NCBI GenBank assembly: GCA_035762175.1
Contig: DASTPP010000080.1
Span: forward strand, 1-53,166
DNA: 53,166 nucleotides
Direction of reading: 5' to 3'
Source of the DNA: DASTPP01 sp035762175
GTDB lineage: Bacteria > Myxococcota_A > Polyangia > Polyangiales > Polyangiaceae
In this document: positions 1-7,087 of the stretch, in pieces
Layout: every line of letters begins with the position of its first letter
Position numbering within the stretch: position 1 is the first letter of the stretch
The notes under the pieces: generated by a model
Told to the model about the DNA's origin: nothing
The model's database searches: none
The model's input: only the letters and a program-made list of their open reading frames with translations
Position numbers and translations under genes: made by a program

Positions 1-1
1 C

Positions 2-85
2 GGCTACGAGGAGCTGCGCGCGCGGGCCGCCGGCTGGCGCGCGGCCATGGCGACCTTGCAAGGAAAAAAAGTGACCAATCCCTAG
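2..85 (+). CDS. C-terminal fragment of an unidentified gene
   Basis: An open frame enters from the left edge and ends at TAG 83-85, encoding about 27 residues that finish in LQGKKVTNP. The charged, helical composition (YEELRARAAGWRAA) looks like the tail of a real protein, and a strong hairpin follows 74 bases after the stop. Too little is present to name a family. Confidence 0.45.
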   Translation, partial: GYEELRARAAGWRAAMATLQGKKVTNP

Positions 86-159
86 GCCCCCTCGCCGGGG
101 GCCGGGCTCCCAAGGGCACCGCCTGCCGGGCGAGCGCGCGAAGCGGCGCGCGGCGCGGG

Positions 160-180
160 AGCCCTGCCTCCGGCAGGGCT
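160..180 (+). terminator. Hairpin after the partial first gene
   Basis: A perfect 9-bp stem (AGCCCTGCC / GGCAGGGCT) with a 3-base loop lies 74 bases after the stop at 85 and is followed by only three T residues. It could be an intrinsic terminator, though the T-tract is weak, as is common in very GC-rich genomes. Confidence 0.4.
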
Positions 181-208
181 TTGCACGCCGTTTCCGCGGG
201 CGTTCGTT

Positions 209-230
209 GCCCCCGGCTTCAGCCGGGGGC
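209..230. repeat. Perfect 10-bp hairpin
   Basis: GCCCCCGGCT and AGCCGGGGGC form a perfect inverted repeat separated by two bases. It lies 28 bases after the previous hairpin in a gene-free gap. It may be a second terminator or part of an intergenic palindromic repeat; the sequence alone does not decide. Confidence 0.5.
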
Positions 231-507
231 GGCCCGCCGGCCTCGTTTGGAAACACCCTCTTCGAGTCCGGGGCCGCCGGGCGCGCCACGTCATCCGCCG
301 TCTGCACGAGAGGAGGGCTCGAACAGCGGGGCCCCCGCCCTCTGGACGTTTCCGGCGCCACCGCGCGCCGCGCTCGGATCGGTGCGGGGGAGGCGAGGTT
401 GCCCTGGGAGGGGCGCTGGGCCTACGAGGGGTGGCGTTTTTCGAGCGGCGCTTGTAACCGCGGGGCGGGTTCTGCCATGAGGGGATGCGAGCAGAGACCC
501 GGGCTCG

Positions 508-2160
508 ATGCGACGATCTTTCTTGGTTCTTCTTGGCTTCGCCTGCGCGCTCGTTGGCGGCTGCGGGGGGGCGGGCGAGCCGCGGTGGGCGGTTTCGCAG
601 TGCCCGCCGCGGGGTGAGGGCGAGCCGCTCGTCGGGGCGGCGGCCCGCGCCATGCGCCCGCGCGCCGACGGCGAGGCGGCGTTCCGCGTTTCGTACCTGG
701 GCACGCTCGAGATGGAGGGGCACTACCGCCGCCCGGGCGAGACGCGTCCCTTCCGGGCCGAGTGGCATGTCACGACGGACGGCGGGGCGTACACGCGGCT
801 CGAGTTCAGGACCTGGGAGGGCGAAGACCGGTCGAAGGCGAGCGTCGAGACGACCTGGCTCGCGGGCAGCGAGGTCGTGCGGCGCGACGACGAGGGCGAG
901 CCCTACCGATCGCTCGAAGGCTTCGAGGCGCAGGAGGCGAGGGCGCTCGTCGAGGCCGCCTTGCCGTCCCGCGCGATCGACCGGTGGGCCGGGGGCTGCG
1001 GGCGGCTGACGCTCTTGGGGGGCAGCGACGACGGGCGAGGGCGGCGGCTCGAGCGGGTGCGGCCCGAGGAGGGGCCCTCGCGCGCGACGACGCTCTGGCT
1101 CGAGCCGGGCGCGGGCGCGCTGGCCCGGGTCGAGCGCGAGTATGGCCACCCGCGCCTCGGCGACGTGCGCGATCAGGTCGACTACGGCCGCTACGCCTGG
1201 CGGGGGCAGCTCCGGGTGCCCGAGACGGTCGTGCTGCGGCAGCACCGGCGCGACGAGTCGTTTCGGGCCGAGCTGCGCCTGCTGTCCGTCGAGACGAAGC
1301 CGGGCGAGGCGGGCGCGCTCGTCGCGTCGGCGCGCGAGGCGGCGGCTCAGGCGGCGACGGGCGGGGTCAGCGGGGAGGCGGCGGGCGCGGCCAGCGGGGA
1401 GGCGGCGGGCGGGGCCGGCGGGGCGGCGACGGGCGGGGCCGGCGGGGCGGCGACGGGCGGGGCGGCGGGCCTGGGCGTGCGTGAGATCGGGCCGGGGGTG
1501 TTCGAGATCGTGTCCGAGGCGGGGGACGTGCGGGGGCTCGTCGTCGAGTTCAAGCGCGAGGTCGTGGCGATCGAGGCGCCGCTGACGAGCGAGCTGGGCG
1601 AGCGCTTCGTCGACGCGATCGGGGCGCGCTTTCCGGGCAAGAAGATCGCGTCGGTGCTCTTCAGCCACTACCACCCGCACTACACGGGGGGGCTACGCGC
1701 CTTTCTGGCGGCGGGGGCGAGCGTGGTGGCGCCGCCGGGGGGGGCGCGCTTCGCCGAGCAGCTGGCGGGGAGGTCGTTCACCCGGTCGCCCGATCGGCTC
1801 GCGCGAGCGCCGGCCGGGCCGGCGCGCGTGCGAGCGTTCGAGGGCTCGTGGGTGCTCGACGACGGGACGAACCGACTCGAGGCCTACGACATCGGCGCGG
1901 CCTCGTCGCACACCGACGAGTACGTCGTCTTCTACCTGCCGCGGGCGGGGCTGCTCTTCGAGGGCGATCTCGGCTTCTTCGGCAAGCCGGGCGGGGGCGT
2001 GCGGGTCGGGCGGCGGGCGAAGGGGCTGCTCGGCGCGATCGAGGCGAAGGGCCTGCGGGTCGAGCGGCTGGTGCAGGCGTGGCCGATCAAGGGCAGCCCC
2101 GCGTCGGTGGGCTTCGCCGAGTGGAAGGCGCTGGTGGGGGCGAGCGAGGCGGCGCGCTGA
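508..2160 (+). CDS. Lipoprotein with degenerate metallo-beta-lactamase-fold domain
   Basis: The 550-residue product starts with a lipoprotein signal (MRRSFLVLLGFACALVGGC, Cys19 the likely lipid anchor). The N-terminal half is a beta-rich domain I do not recognise. A Gly/Ala-rich linker of tandem SGEAA and GGAATGG units (about residues 283-320) joins it to a C-terminal metallo-beta-lactamase-like domain. The metal motif reads HYHPHYTGG at residues 387-395, so the usual HxHxDH has His and Tyr in place of Asp and His. A later His in SSHTDEY (468) and the Asp in EGDLGF are present. The first zinc site therefore looks intact and the second damaged. A secreted hydrolase or a metal-binding relative without activity are both possible. 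It converges on the glutathione peroxidase gene. Confidence 0.8.
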   Translation: MRRSFLVLLGFACALVGGCGGAGEPRWAVSQCPPRGEGEPLVGAAARAMRPRADGEAAFRVSYLGTLEMEGHYRRPGETRPFRAEWHVTTDGGAYTRLEFRTWEGEDRSKASVETTWLAGSEVVRRDDEGEPYRSLEGFEAQEARALVEAALPSRAIDRWAGGCGRLTLLGGSDDGRGRRLERVRPEEGPSRATTLWLEPGAGALARVEREYGHPRLGDVRDQVDYGRYAWRGQLRVPETVVLRQHRRDESFRAELRLLSVETKPGEAGALVASAREAAAQAATGGVSGEAAGAASGEAAGGAGGAATGGAGGAATGGAAGLGVREIGPGVFEIVSEAGDVRGLVVEFKREVVAIEAPLTSELGERFVDAIGARFPGKKIASVLFSHYHPHYTGGLRAFLAAGASVVAPPGGARFAEQLAGRSFTRSPDRLARAPAGPARVRAFEGSWVLDDGTNRLEAYDIGAASSHTDEYVVFYLPRAGLLFEGDLGFFGKPGGGVRVGRRAKGLLGAIEAKGLRVERLVQAWPIKGSPASVGFAEWKALVGASEAAR

Positions 2161-2316
2161 TGCGAGCGCGGCGCGCGCGGTGGCGTCGACGCGGCGCGCG
2201 CGGTGGCATCGGCGCGGGCGCGCCGGAGGTCGGCGCGGCGCGCCGGAGGTCGGCGCGGTGGCATCGGCGCGGGCGCGCCGGAGGGTGGCGCGGGTGGCGC
2301 GGGTCGCCGCCCGATC
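2161..2316. repeat. Degenerate tandem repeats between convergent genes
   Basis: The gap between two convergent genes is built from repeated GC-rich units. A 28-base unit beginning GGTGGCATCGGCGCGGGCGC occurs at about 2211 and again at about 2258, with shorter GCCGGAGGTCGGCGCG copies between. No gene is visible. The repeats look like local slippage duplications and may form terminating structures. Confidence 0.5.
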
Positions 2317-2802
2317 TCAGGGCGCCGCGAGCGCCTTCTCGATGGCGCCGACGAGCTCGGCCGACGAGGGCGCGGTGCCCGAGCCGAAGCGGCCGACGAT
2401 CTGGCCGTCTTTGCCGACGAGGAACTTTTCGAAGTTCCACTTCACCTCGCCGGCGGGCGAGGCCGAGCCGGTGAGCCACCGGTAGATCTCGTGCTTCTGG
2501 TCGCCCTTGACGCGAAGCTTCGAGAACATAGGGAAGGAGACGCCGTAGCGCGTCGAGCAGAACGACTTGATCTCGGCCTCGGTGCCGGGCTCTTGGGCGC
2601 CGAAGTCGTTCGAGGGCAGGCCGAGCACGACGAGGCCCTTGGGGCCGAGCTGCTTGTAGAGCGCCTCGAGGCCCTCGTACTGCGGGGTGTAGCCGCACTG
2701 CGAGGCGACGTTGACGAGCAGGGCCACCTTGCCCTTGAGCTCGCCGAGGTCGCGCTCGTTGCCGTCGATGTCGCGCAGGCGAAAGTCGTGGAGCTTGGTC
2801 AT
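2317..2802 (-). CDS. Glutathione peroxidase family protein
   Basis: This 161-residue protein has the length and motifs of a bacterial thiol peroxidase of the glutathione peroxidase family, which reduces hydrogen peroxide and organic peroxides. The peroxidatic Cys36 sits in NVASQCGYT, the second block reads SNDFGAQEPG (the family usually has NQFG), and the tryptophan block is VKWNFEKF. There is no selenocysteine and no signal peptide, so it should be cytosolic and probably thioredoxin-dependent like most bacterial members. It stands alone, convergent with the lipoprotein gene and divergent from the zinc-ribbon gene. Confidence 0.93.
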   Translation of the reverse strand: MTKLHDFRLRDIDGNERDLGELKGKVALLVNVASQCGYTPQYEGLEALYKQLGPKGLVVLGLPSNDFGAQEPGTEAEIKSFCSTRYGVSFPMFSKLRVKGDQKHEIYRWLTGSASPAGEVKWNFEKFLVGKDGQIVGRFGSGTAPSSAELVGAIEKALAAP

Positions 2803-2960
2803 GGGCGGGACATCTTCGGGGGCACGCGTCCGACGTCAAGCCCGTCGGGGGGGCGGGGCGGGCGGCGCCCCGTCGCCGGGGCCTTCGGGGGCGGTTCGGG
2901 CCTCCGGGGGGCGTGGCAAAACCCGACCGGGGCGTCGGGCGCCTGCGGTAGGCTGGGGCC

Positions 2961-3425
2961 ATGAGCAACACCGGGGGTGAGGGCATGAGCGGCGCGCAAG
3001 GCTACCGGCAGCCGGCCCCGCGCTGTCCGGCCTGTTCGACGCTGATGAGCGGGCGCGCCGCGGGCGAGGCGCTCGTCGACGTCTGCCCCGCCTGCCGGGG
3101 CGTCTGGCTCGATTGGTTCGACGGCGACGCTCCGCCGGTCGCGCGCGAGCTCGCGCCGCTCAGCCGCCCCTCCCATGCGCTGGTGGCCCCGGCGCCCGAG
3201 GGCGGGCGCTGCCCCCGGTGCCAGGCGGCGCTCTACGCCGAGCCCTACGCGGGCCCCGAGGGCCCCGAGATCATGCGCTGCGGCGAGTGCGCCGGTTCGT
3301 TCGTGCCCCGCAGCGCCTTCGACGCGCTCGCGGCGCTCACGACCGACGAGGCGCCCGAGCCCGAGGCCCCCGCGAGCTTCTTTCGGCGGCTCATCGAGGT
3401 CGTGCGCGATCTGATTCGGCCCTGA
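2961..3425 (+). CDS. Protein with two TFIIB-type zinc ribbons
   Basis: The 154-residue product contains two CxxC...CxxC zinc ribbons: CPAC...CPACRGVWLD near residues 22-50 and CPRC...CGEC near residues 74-99. The first matches the small zf-TFIIB domain common in bacteria, whose role is unknown. The C-terminal end is an amphipathic helix (FFRRLIEVVRDLIRP). A second ATG nine codons downstream could also serve as the start. It is a single gene that ends opposite the ParA-like gene, with a hairpin between. A specific function cannot be read from the sequence. Confidence 0.8.
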   Translation: MSNTGGEGMSGAQGYRQPAPRCPACSTLMSGRAAGEALVDVCPACRGVWLDWFDGDAPPVARELAPLSRPSHALVAPAPEGGRCPRCQAALYAEPYAGPEGPEIMRCGECAGSFVPRSAFDALAALTTDEAPEPEAPASFFRRLIEVVRDLIRP

Positions 3426-3446
3426 GCGCGGGCGCGGGGCGTAGGC

Positions 3447-3472
3447 CCCGGGCCAGCACGGGTGGGCCCGGG
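3447..3472. terminator. Hairpin between convergent genes
   Basis: CCCGGGCC-A and T-GGGCCCGGG pair with a single bulge around a short loop, in the 48-base gap between the convergent stop codons at 3425 and 3474. The position suits a bidirectional terminator, but no T-tract is present. Confidence 0.35.
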
Positions 3473-3473
3473 C

Positions 3474-4496
3474 TCAGGTCGCGGCGCCGACCGTCCGCTT
3501 TGGCCGCTCGAGGCCGATGTGAATGCAGAGGAGGCGAGCGAGGTCTCGAAACTTCGTGCCCGCCTCGCGCGCAGCCGCGGCGTGCGAGCCGAGCGCGCCG
3601 TCGGCCGGCGACAGGTGAAAGATGGGTTTTTGAGCTGCCCGGGCCATCGCGACCAGGCTGCCATAGTGCCTGACGACCGCGAGGCAACGGGGGTCGCGAT
3701 GCACCCGCGGATCGAACCCCTTGATGGGCGGGAGCCCGAGGGCGCGCACGTACTCGCCGGGGAGTCGTTCGAGCCACGTTTGGTAGGCCTTGATGGCCTC
3801 GTCGCCGTAGAGGCTCGGTTGAACGACGACGTACCCGGCGGCTTCCATCTTGCCTGTGGGCAGCTCGAAGCTCGCTGGCGGCGGGTTCTTCGCCAGGCGT
3901 TCGAACCACTCGCTCTGCCAGCGCCGTAGCGCTGGTCCGAAGCTGCGCAGGCCCCGGGTCGAGAAAAGATCGGCCTTGAGCGGCGTCACGACCCACTCCG
4001 CCGCGAGGAGCGCCGAGCGGTTGATGGCGCTGAGGTTGGGCCCGACGTCGATGAGGGCGACGTGCGCGCCCCAGGCCTCGGCCGCGCCGCGGATGGCATG
4101 GTAGAACGCGCTCGTCGCGCGGTCAGACGGCTCGTGGCCGTCGAGGCACTTCGGCCACGCCTCGGAGAGCTTCTCTTCGAACGTCGCCAGATCGACGTCG
4201 CCGACGAGCAGCCCGATGCGCCTCGAGACGGCTTCGGCGGGCACGACCCTCAGGTCGCCGATCTCTTGACGCAGATCGCACACGGCCCCGACGATCGTCT
4301 GGCGGCTCGGTTCGTCGGCCGACCAGATCTCTCCGAGGCGCTCTTCCGGGAGGCAGAGTGCGGTCAGGTTCGCCTGGGGGTCGAGGTCGGCCAAGAGGAC
4401 GCGGACGTTGAGGTCGGAGAGCGCCCAGGCCAGGTGGTAGACGAGCGAAGTCTTGCCGACGCCGCCCGTGTTGTTGAAGAACGCGACGGTGATCAT
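3474..4496 (-). CDS. ParA-family ATPase lacking the signature lysine
   Basis: The 340-residue product begins MITVAFFNNTGGVGKTS, a ParA/MinD-type P-loop, followed by LLADLDPQANLT and LIDVGPNLSAINRSALLA, which are the Walker A' and B regions. In the deviant Walker A motif of this superfamily the first lysine (KGGxGK) is normally conserved; here the codon is ACG and encodes Thr, so the motif is TGGVGKT. The rest of the protein matches a recurrent roughly 340-residue ParA-like family seen away from plasmid partition loci. No parB is adjacent. The start codon overlaps the stop of the upstream AlbA/ATPase gene (ATGA), so the two are one transcriptional unit. Base composition is slightly less GC-rich than the surroundings. 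Confidence 0.85.
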   Translation of the reverse strand: MITVAFFNNTGGVGKTSLVYHLAWALSDLNVRVLLADLDPQANLTALCLPEERLGEIWSADEPSRQTIVGAVCDLRQEIGDLRVVPAEAVSRRIGLLVGDVDLATFEEKLSEAWPKCLDGHEPSDRATSAFYHAIRGAAEAWGAHVALIDVGPNLSAINRSALLAAEWVVTPLKADLFSTRGLRSFGPALRRWQSEWFERLAKNPPPASFELPTGKMEAAGYVVVQPSLYGDEAIKAYQTWLERLPGEYVRALGLPPIKGFDPRVHRDPRCLAVVRHYGSLVAMARAAQKPIFHLSPADGALGSHAAAAREAGTKFRDLARLLCIHIGLERPKRTVGAAT

Positions 4497-5692
4497 GGCC
4501 GCCTCCGGACGACGGCGAGGAAGGCCGAAGGAGAATCGTAGCGGAACTCGGGCTCGGGGTTGTCGTTCTCCTGGCACCGCTTGCGGGCGATCGCGATGCC
4601 CATGCCGAAGCGCTGCAAGAAGCCCAACACCTTCAGGCCTTCGGCCAAGGTGGGGTTGCGGTAGTCGGTGACGCCCGGGGTGCCGAAATTCTCTGGGGTA
4701 ACGCGCCCGTAGAGGCCGCCGGGGCTGTGGATCTCGACGCGGTCGGTGAACCAGTACCAGTAGGCGGGCGAGTTCGTCTCGTAGGTGCGGTGCAGCACGG
4801 CGTTGCGCAAGAGCTGCTGCAGCGCGGCCGCGGGGTAGTCGGCGTGGCGCTGCTCGACGAGCGCGCCCTCGACGCGGGTTTCGATGCGAATGTTGATGTT
4901 GATGAGGTCGTCGACGCGCCGCAAGACGTCGGGCAGGCGGCCGTCGAGCTCTTTCTGGTCGAGGATGGGCGAGGTGAGGTCGTCGCCCTCGTAGCGGACG
5001 AATTGGACGTACGCGCCGGGCAGCCAGTGCCTCGGGTCGCGCCCCAAGAGCAAGAGCGCCGCGTGCGTCGGCCCGCCCCCGGGGGCGAGCAGGTGCAGGG
5101 CGCGCAGTTGCTCGTCGAGGCTGCGCCCGTTCTCTTCGAGCACGTCGGGCGAGACGGCGGCGGGCAGGTACGAGGTGCGGAAGAAGTCGAGGTCGAGCGC
5201 GCCGAGGTCGGCCCCGAACGCGGCGCGCCGGTCGAAAGGCAGGTCGCCCGACTGCCGCCGCTCGGCGAGCGTGCGCTCTTCGTCACGGCTGGCGACGGCG
5301 CGACGGGGGCCGACCCGCACCCAGACCTGGCCGTAGTAGCGCACGGGCGGGTCGTTCGACGGCTGGACGATGACGACGGCGACGTCGGCCCCGCGAACCG
5401 TGCGGCGCTCGACGGTGAGGTTGGGCAGCGGCAGGGTGTTGCCGTCGCTGCGATAGGACGCGAGCTCGAGCAAGAGCCGGTCGGTGACCTTCAGGCCCGT
5501 GGGGCGCGCGGTCTTGTCGTCGATGCCCACGACGACGAGGCCCGGCTGCCGGTGCCCGGGCAGATCGTTCGCGAAGGCGCAGATGGCCTGGCCGATCTTC
5601 TCTTTTACGTCCCCCGCCGACAGGCTGGCCTTGCGCTCGACGCGGTCGCTCTCGAGGTCGGTCGCCAGCGCTTCGAGGTCCTCGTCGGTCAT
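4493..5692 (-). CDS. AlbA_2 (Schlafen-type) domain protein with GHKL ATPase-like C-terminus
   Basis: The 399-residue protein opens with an AlbA_2 / Schlafen-type domain: EDLEALATDLESDRVERKAS, then FANDLPG and VVVGIDDKTARPTGL. The C-terminal half resembles the HATPase_c_4 domain of the same architecture, with ALQQLLRNAVLHRTYE, VEIHSPGGLYGRVTPEN and FGMGIAIARKRC. Proteins of this layout are often annotated as putative transcriptional regulators or RecG-like helicases, and some occur in defence loci. I chose the ATG at 5692; a more upstream start at 5728 is possible. It overlaps the ParA-like gene by four bases, so the pair probably works together. Confidence 0.82.
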   Translation of the reverse strand: MTDEDLEALATDLESDRVERKASLSAGDVKEKIGQAICAFANDLPGHRQPGLVVVGIDDKTARPTGLKVTDRLLLELASYRSDGNTLPLPNLTVERRTVRGADVAVVIVQPSNDPPVRYYGQVWVRVGPRRAVASRDEERTLAERRQSGDLPFDRRAAFGADLGALDLDFFRTSYLPAAVSPDVLEENGRSLDEQLRALHLLAPGGGPTHAALLLLGRDPRHWLPGAYVQFVRYEGDDLTSPILDQKELDGRLPDVLRRVDDLININIRIETRVEGALVEQRHADYPAAALQQLLRNAVLHRTYETNSPAYWYWFTDRVEIHSPGGLYGRVTPENFGTPGVTDYRNPTLAEGLKVLGFLQRFGMGIAIARKRCQENDNPEPEFRYDSPSAFLAVVRRRP

Positions 5693-5791
5693 CGACGCAA
5701 CTCTGACGCCCTCGGCGCCGCGCGCCAAGACCCGGCGCTCGGCCGGCGGGGGCGGGCCGGCGGGAGGTCGCCGTGCCCTCGCCCGGCCGAA

Positions 5792-7087
5792 TCAGCGCCC
5801 GGCCGGGTGCCAGACGGTCTTGGTCTCGCAGAAGGCCTCGATGTCGAAGAGGCCGGGCGGCGGGCTCTCGAGGACGGCGGGGCGAGGCAGGAAGCGGCGC
5901 ACGCGCTTGACGGAGCCGGCGGCGGCCTCTTCGAGCGAGCGGGCGAGGTCGTCGTCGTCCGTCCACAGAGAGAGGGCGTTGACCTCTTGGTGCTTGGCGA
6001 GGTGGGGGGCGACCTCGGCGACCTGGCCCGAGAGCAGGTTGACGACGCCGCCGGGCAGATCGCTGGTGGCCAGGCACTCGCCGAAGGTGAGGGCGGTGCG
6101 CGGATCGCGCTCGCTGACGAGCACGACGCTGGCGTTGCCGGCGACGAGCGGCGGCAGGAGGGCGTCGACGAGGCCGAGCAGCGAGGGCAGGGCGGGGGCG
6201 ACGACGGCGACGACGCCCATGGGCTCGGCGAACGAGACGTTCAAGAAGGGCCCGGCGGCGGGGTTCTCGGCGCCGAGCAGCGATTGGAACTTGTCGCACC
6301 AGCCGGCGGCGCTGACGACGTGGTCGATGGCGAGGCCCACCTCGCGGCGGGCGAACTCGGGCGAGGTGCCGGAGGCGCGGGCGAGCTCCCAGGTGAGCTC
6401 GCCCATGCGGCTCTCGACCACCTCGGCGAGGCGGTAGACGATCTGGGCGCGGTTGAAGGCGGTGCGGCCGGCCCAGCCGGGCTGGGCGGCGAGGGCGGCG
6501 CGCACGGCGTCGCGGGCGTCTTTGCGCGAGGCGCGCGGGACGTTCTCGGTCGCGCCCATGGTCTCGCCGCCCTCGTCGGCGAGCGCGGTGTAGCGGCCCG
6601 ACTCGCTGCGAACGAACTGGCCGCCGACGAAGAGCTTGTACGTTTTCTGCACGCGGAGCCTCGCCGTCGGCAGGGGGTAGGGGCGGGTCGCGTCGCGCGA
6701 GGCGTCGCCCCGGGGCGGCGCGAGGCCCGGGGCCCTACCTTCGGGGGCGCCGTCGCGCGTCTGGGCGGCGGGGACGCCCTCGCGGGCCTGGGCGGCGGGG
6801 ACGCCCTCGCGGGCCTGGACGGCGGCGCCCTCGCGCGCCTGGCCTTCGGGGCTGCCGTCGCGGGCGAGGGCGGGGCCGCCGTCGCGGGCCTGGCCTTCGG
6901 GGGCGGGGGCGCTCTCGCGGGCCCGCGCGGCGGCGGCGCCTTCGCGGGCGAGGCCGGGCTCGAGCTGGGTCTGCTTGGCCGGCTGGGCGTGGGCGGCCTC
7001 GGGCAGGACTTGGGTACGGGGCCTCTCGTTCGGGCGGGCGGCGGGCTCGCCGGGGGCGGTCATCTTGCGCGTGCGGCCGTCGTTCAT
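5792..7087 (-). CDS. Aldehyde dehydrogenase homologue without catalytic cysteine
   Basis: The 431-residue product has an N-terminal low-complexity region of repeated AREG/PAAQ units (about residues 40-125). An aldehyde dehydrogenase fold follows: YKLFVGGQFVRSESGRY, WAGRTAFNRAQIVYRLAE and VVAVVAPALPSLLGLVDALLPPLVAGN. The protein ends before the part that should carry the FTGS glycine motif, the catalytic Glu and the Cys, so it cannot be a normal dehydrogenase. It follows a complete aldehyde dehydrogenase with an ATGA overlap and lies in a deoC operon. A paired full and truncated aldehyde dehydrogenase after deoC suggests a regulatory or structural partner of the active enzyme. That role is inference. 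Confidence 0.8.
   Translation of the reverse strand: MNDGRTRKMTAPGEPAARPNERPRTQVLPEAAHAQPAKQTQLEPGLAREGAAAARARESAPAPEGQARDGGPALARDGSPEGQAREGAAVQAREGVPAAQAREGVPAAQTRDGAPEGRAPGLAPPRGDASRDATRPYPLPTARLRVQKTYKLFVGGQFVRSESGRYTALADEGGETMGATENVPRASRKDARDAVRAALAAQPGWAGRTAFNRAQIVYRLAEVVESRMGELTWELARASGTSPEFARREVGLAIDHVVSAAGWCDKFQSLLGAENPAAGPFLNVSFAEPMGVVAVVAPALPSLLGLVDALLPPLVAGNASVVLVSERDPRTALTFGECLATSDLPGGVVNLLSGQVAEVAPHLAKHQEVNALSLWTDDDDLARSLEEAAAGSVKRVRRFLPRPAVLESPPPGLFDIEAFCETKTVWHPAGR

Larger units (their letters stand above)
86..507. other. Gene-free gap with hairpins and one copy of a dispersed repeat
   Basis: I see no convincing gene in this 422-base stretch. It holds two perfect hairpins (160-180 and 209-230) and, at 312-342, a 31-base sequence that matches 27 of 31 bases at 9722-9752 inside the large palindrome there. 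The promoter of the following lipoprotein gene should also lie here, but no clear -35/-10 pair is visible. Confidence 0.6.

Noticed and set aside
2087..2986. Minus-strand frame overlapping glutathione peroxidase
   Set aside because: Low-complexity Arg/Pro sequence in the wrong frame; the peroxidase frame has the conserved Cys and Trp motifs.
3474..4496. Chromosome or plasmid partition locus
   Set aside because: There is no parB, no parS-like repeats, and the ParA-like protein lacks the signature lysine.
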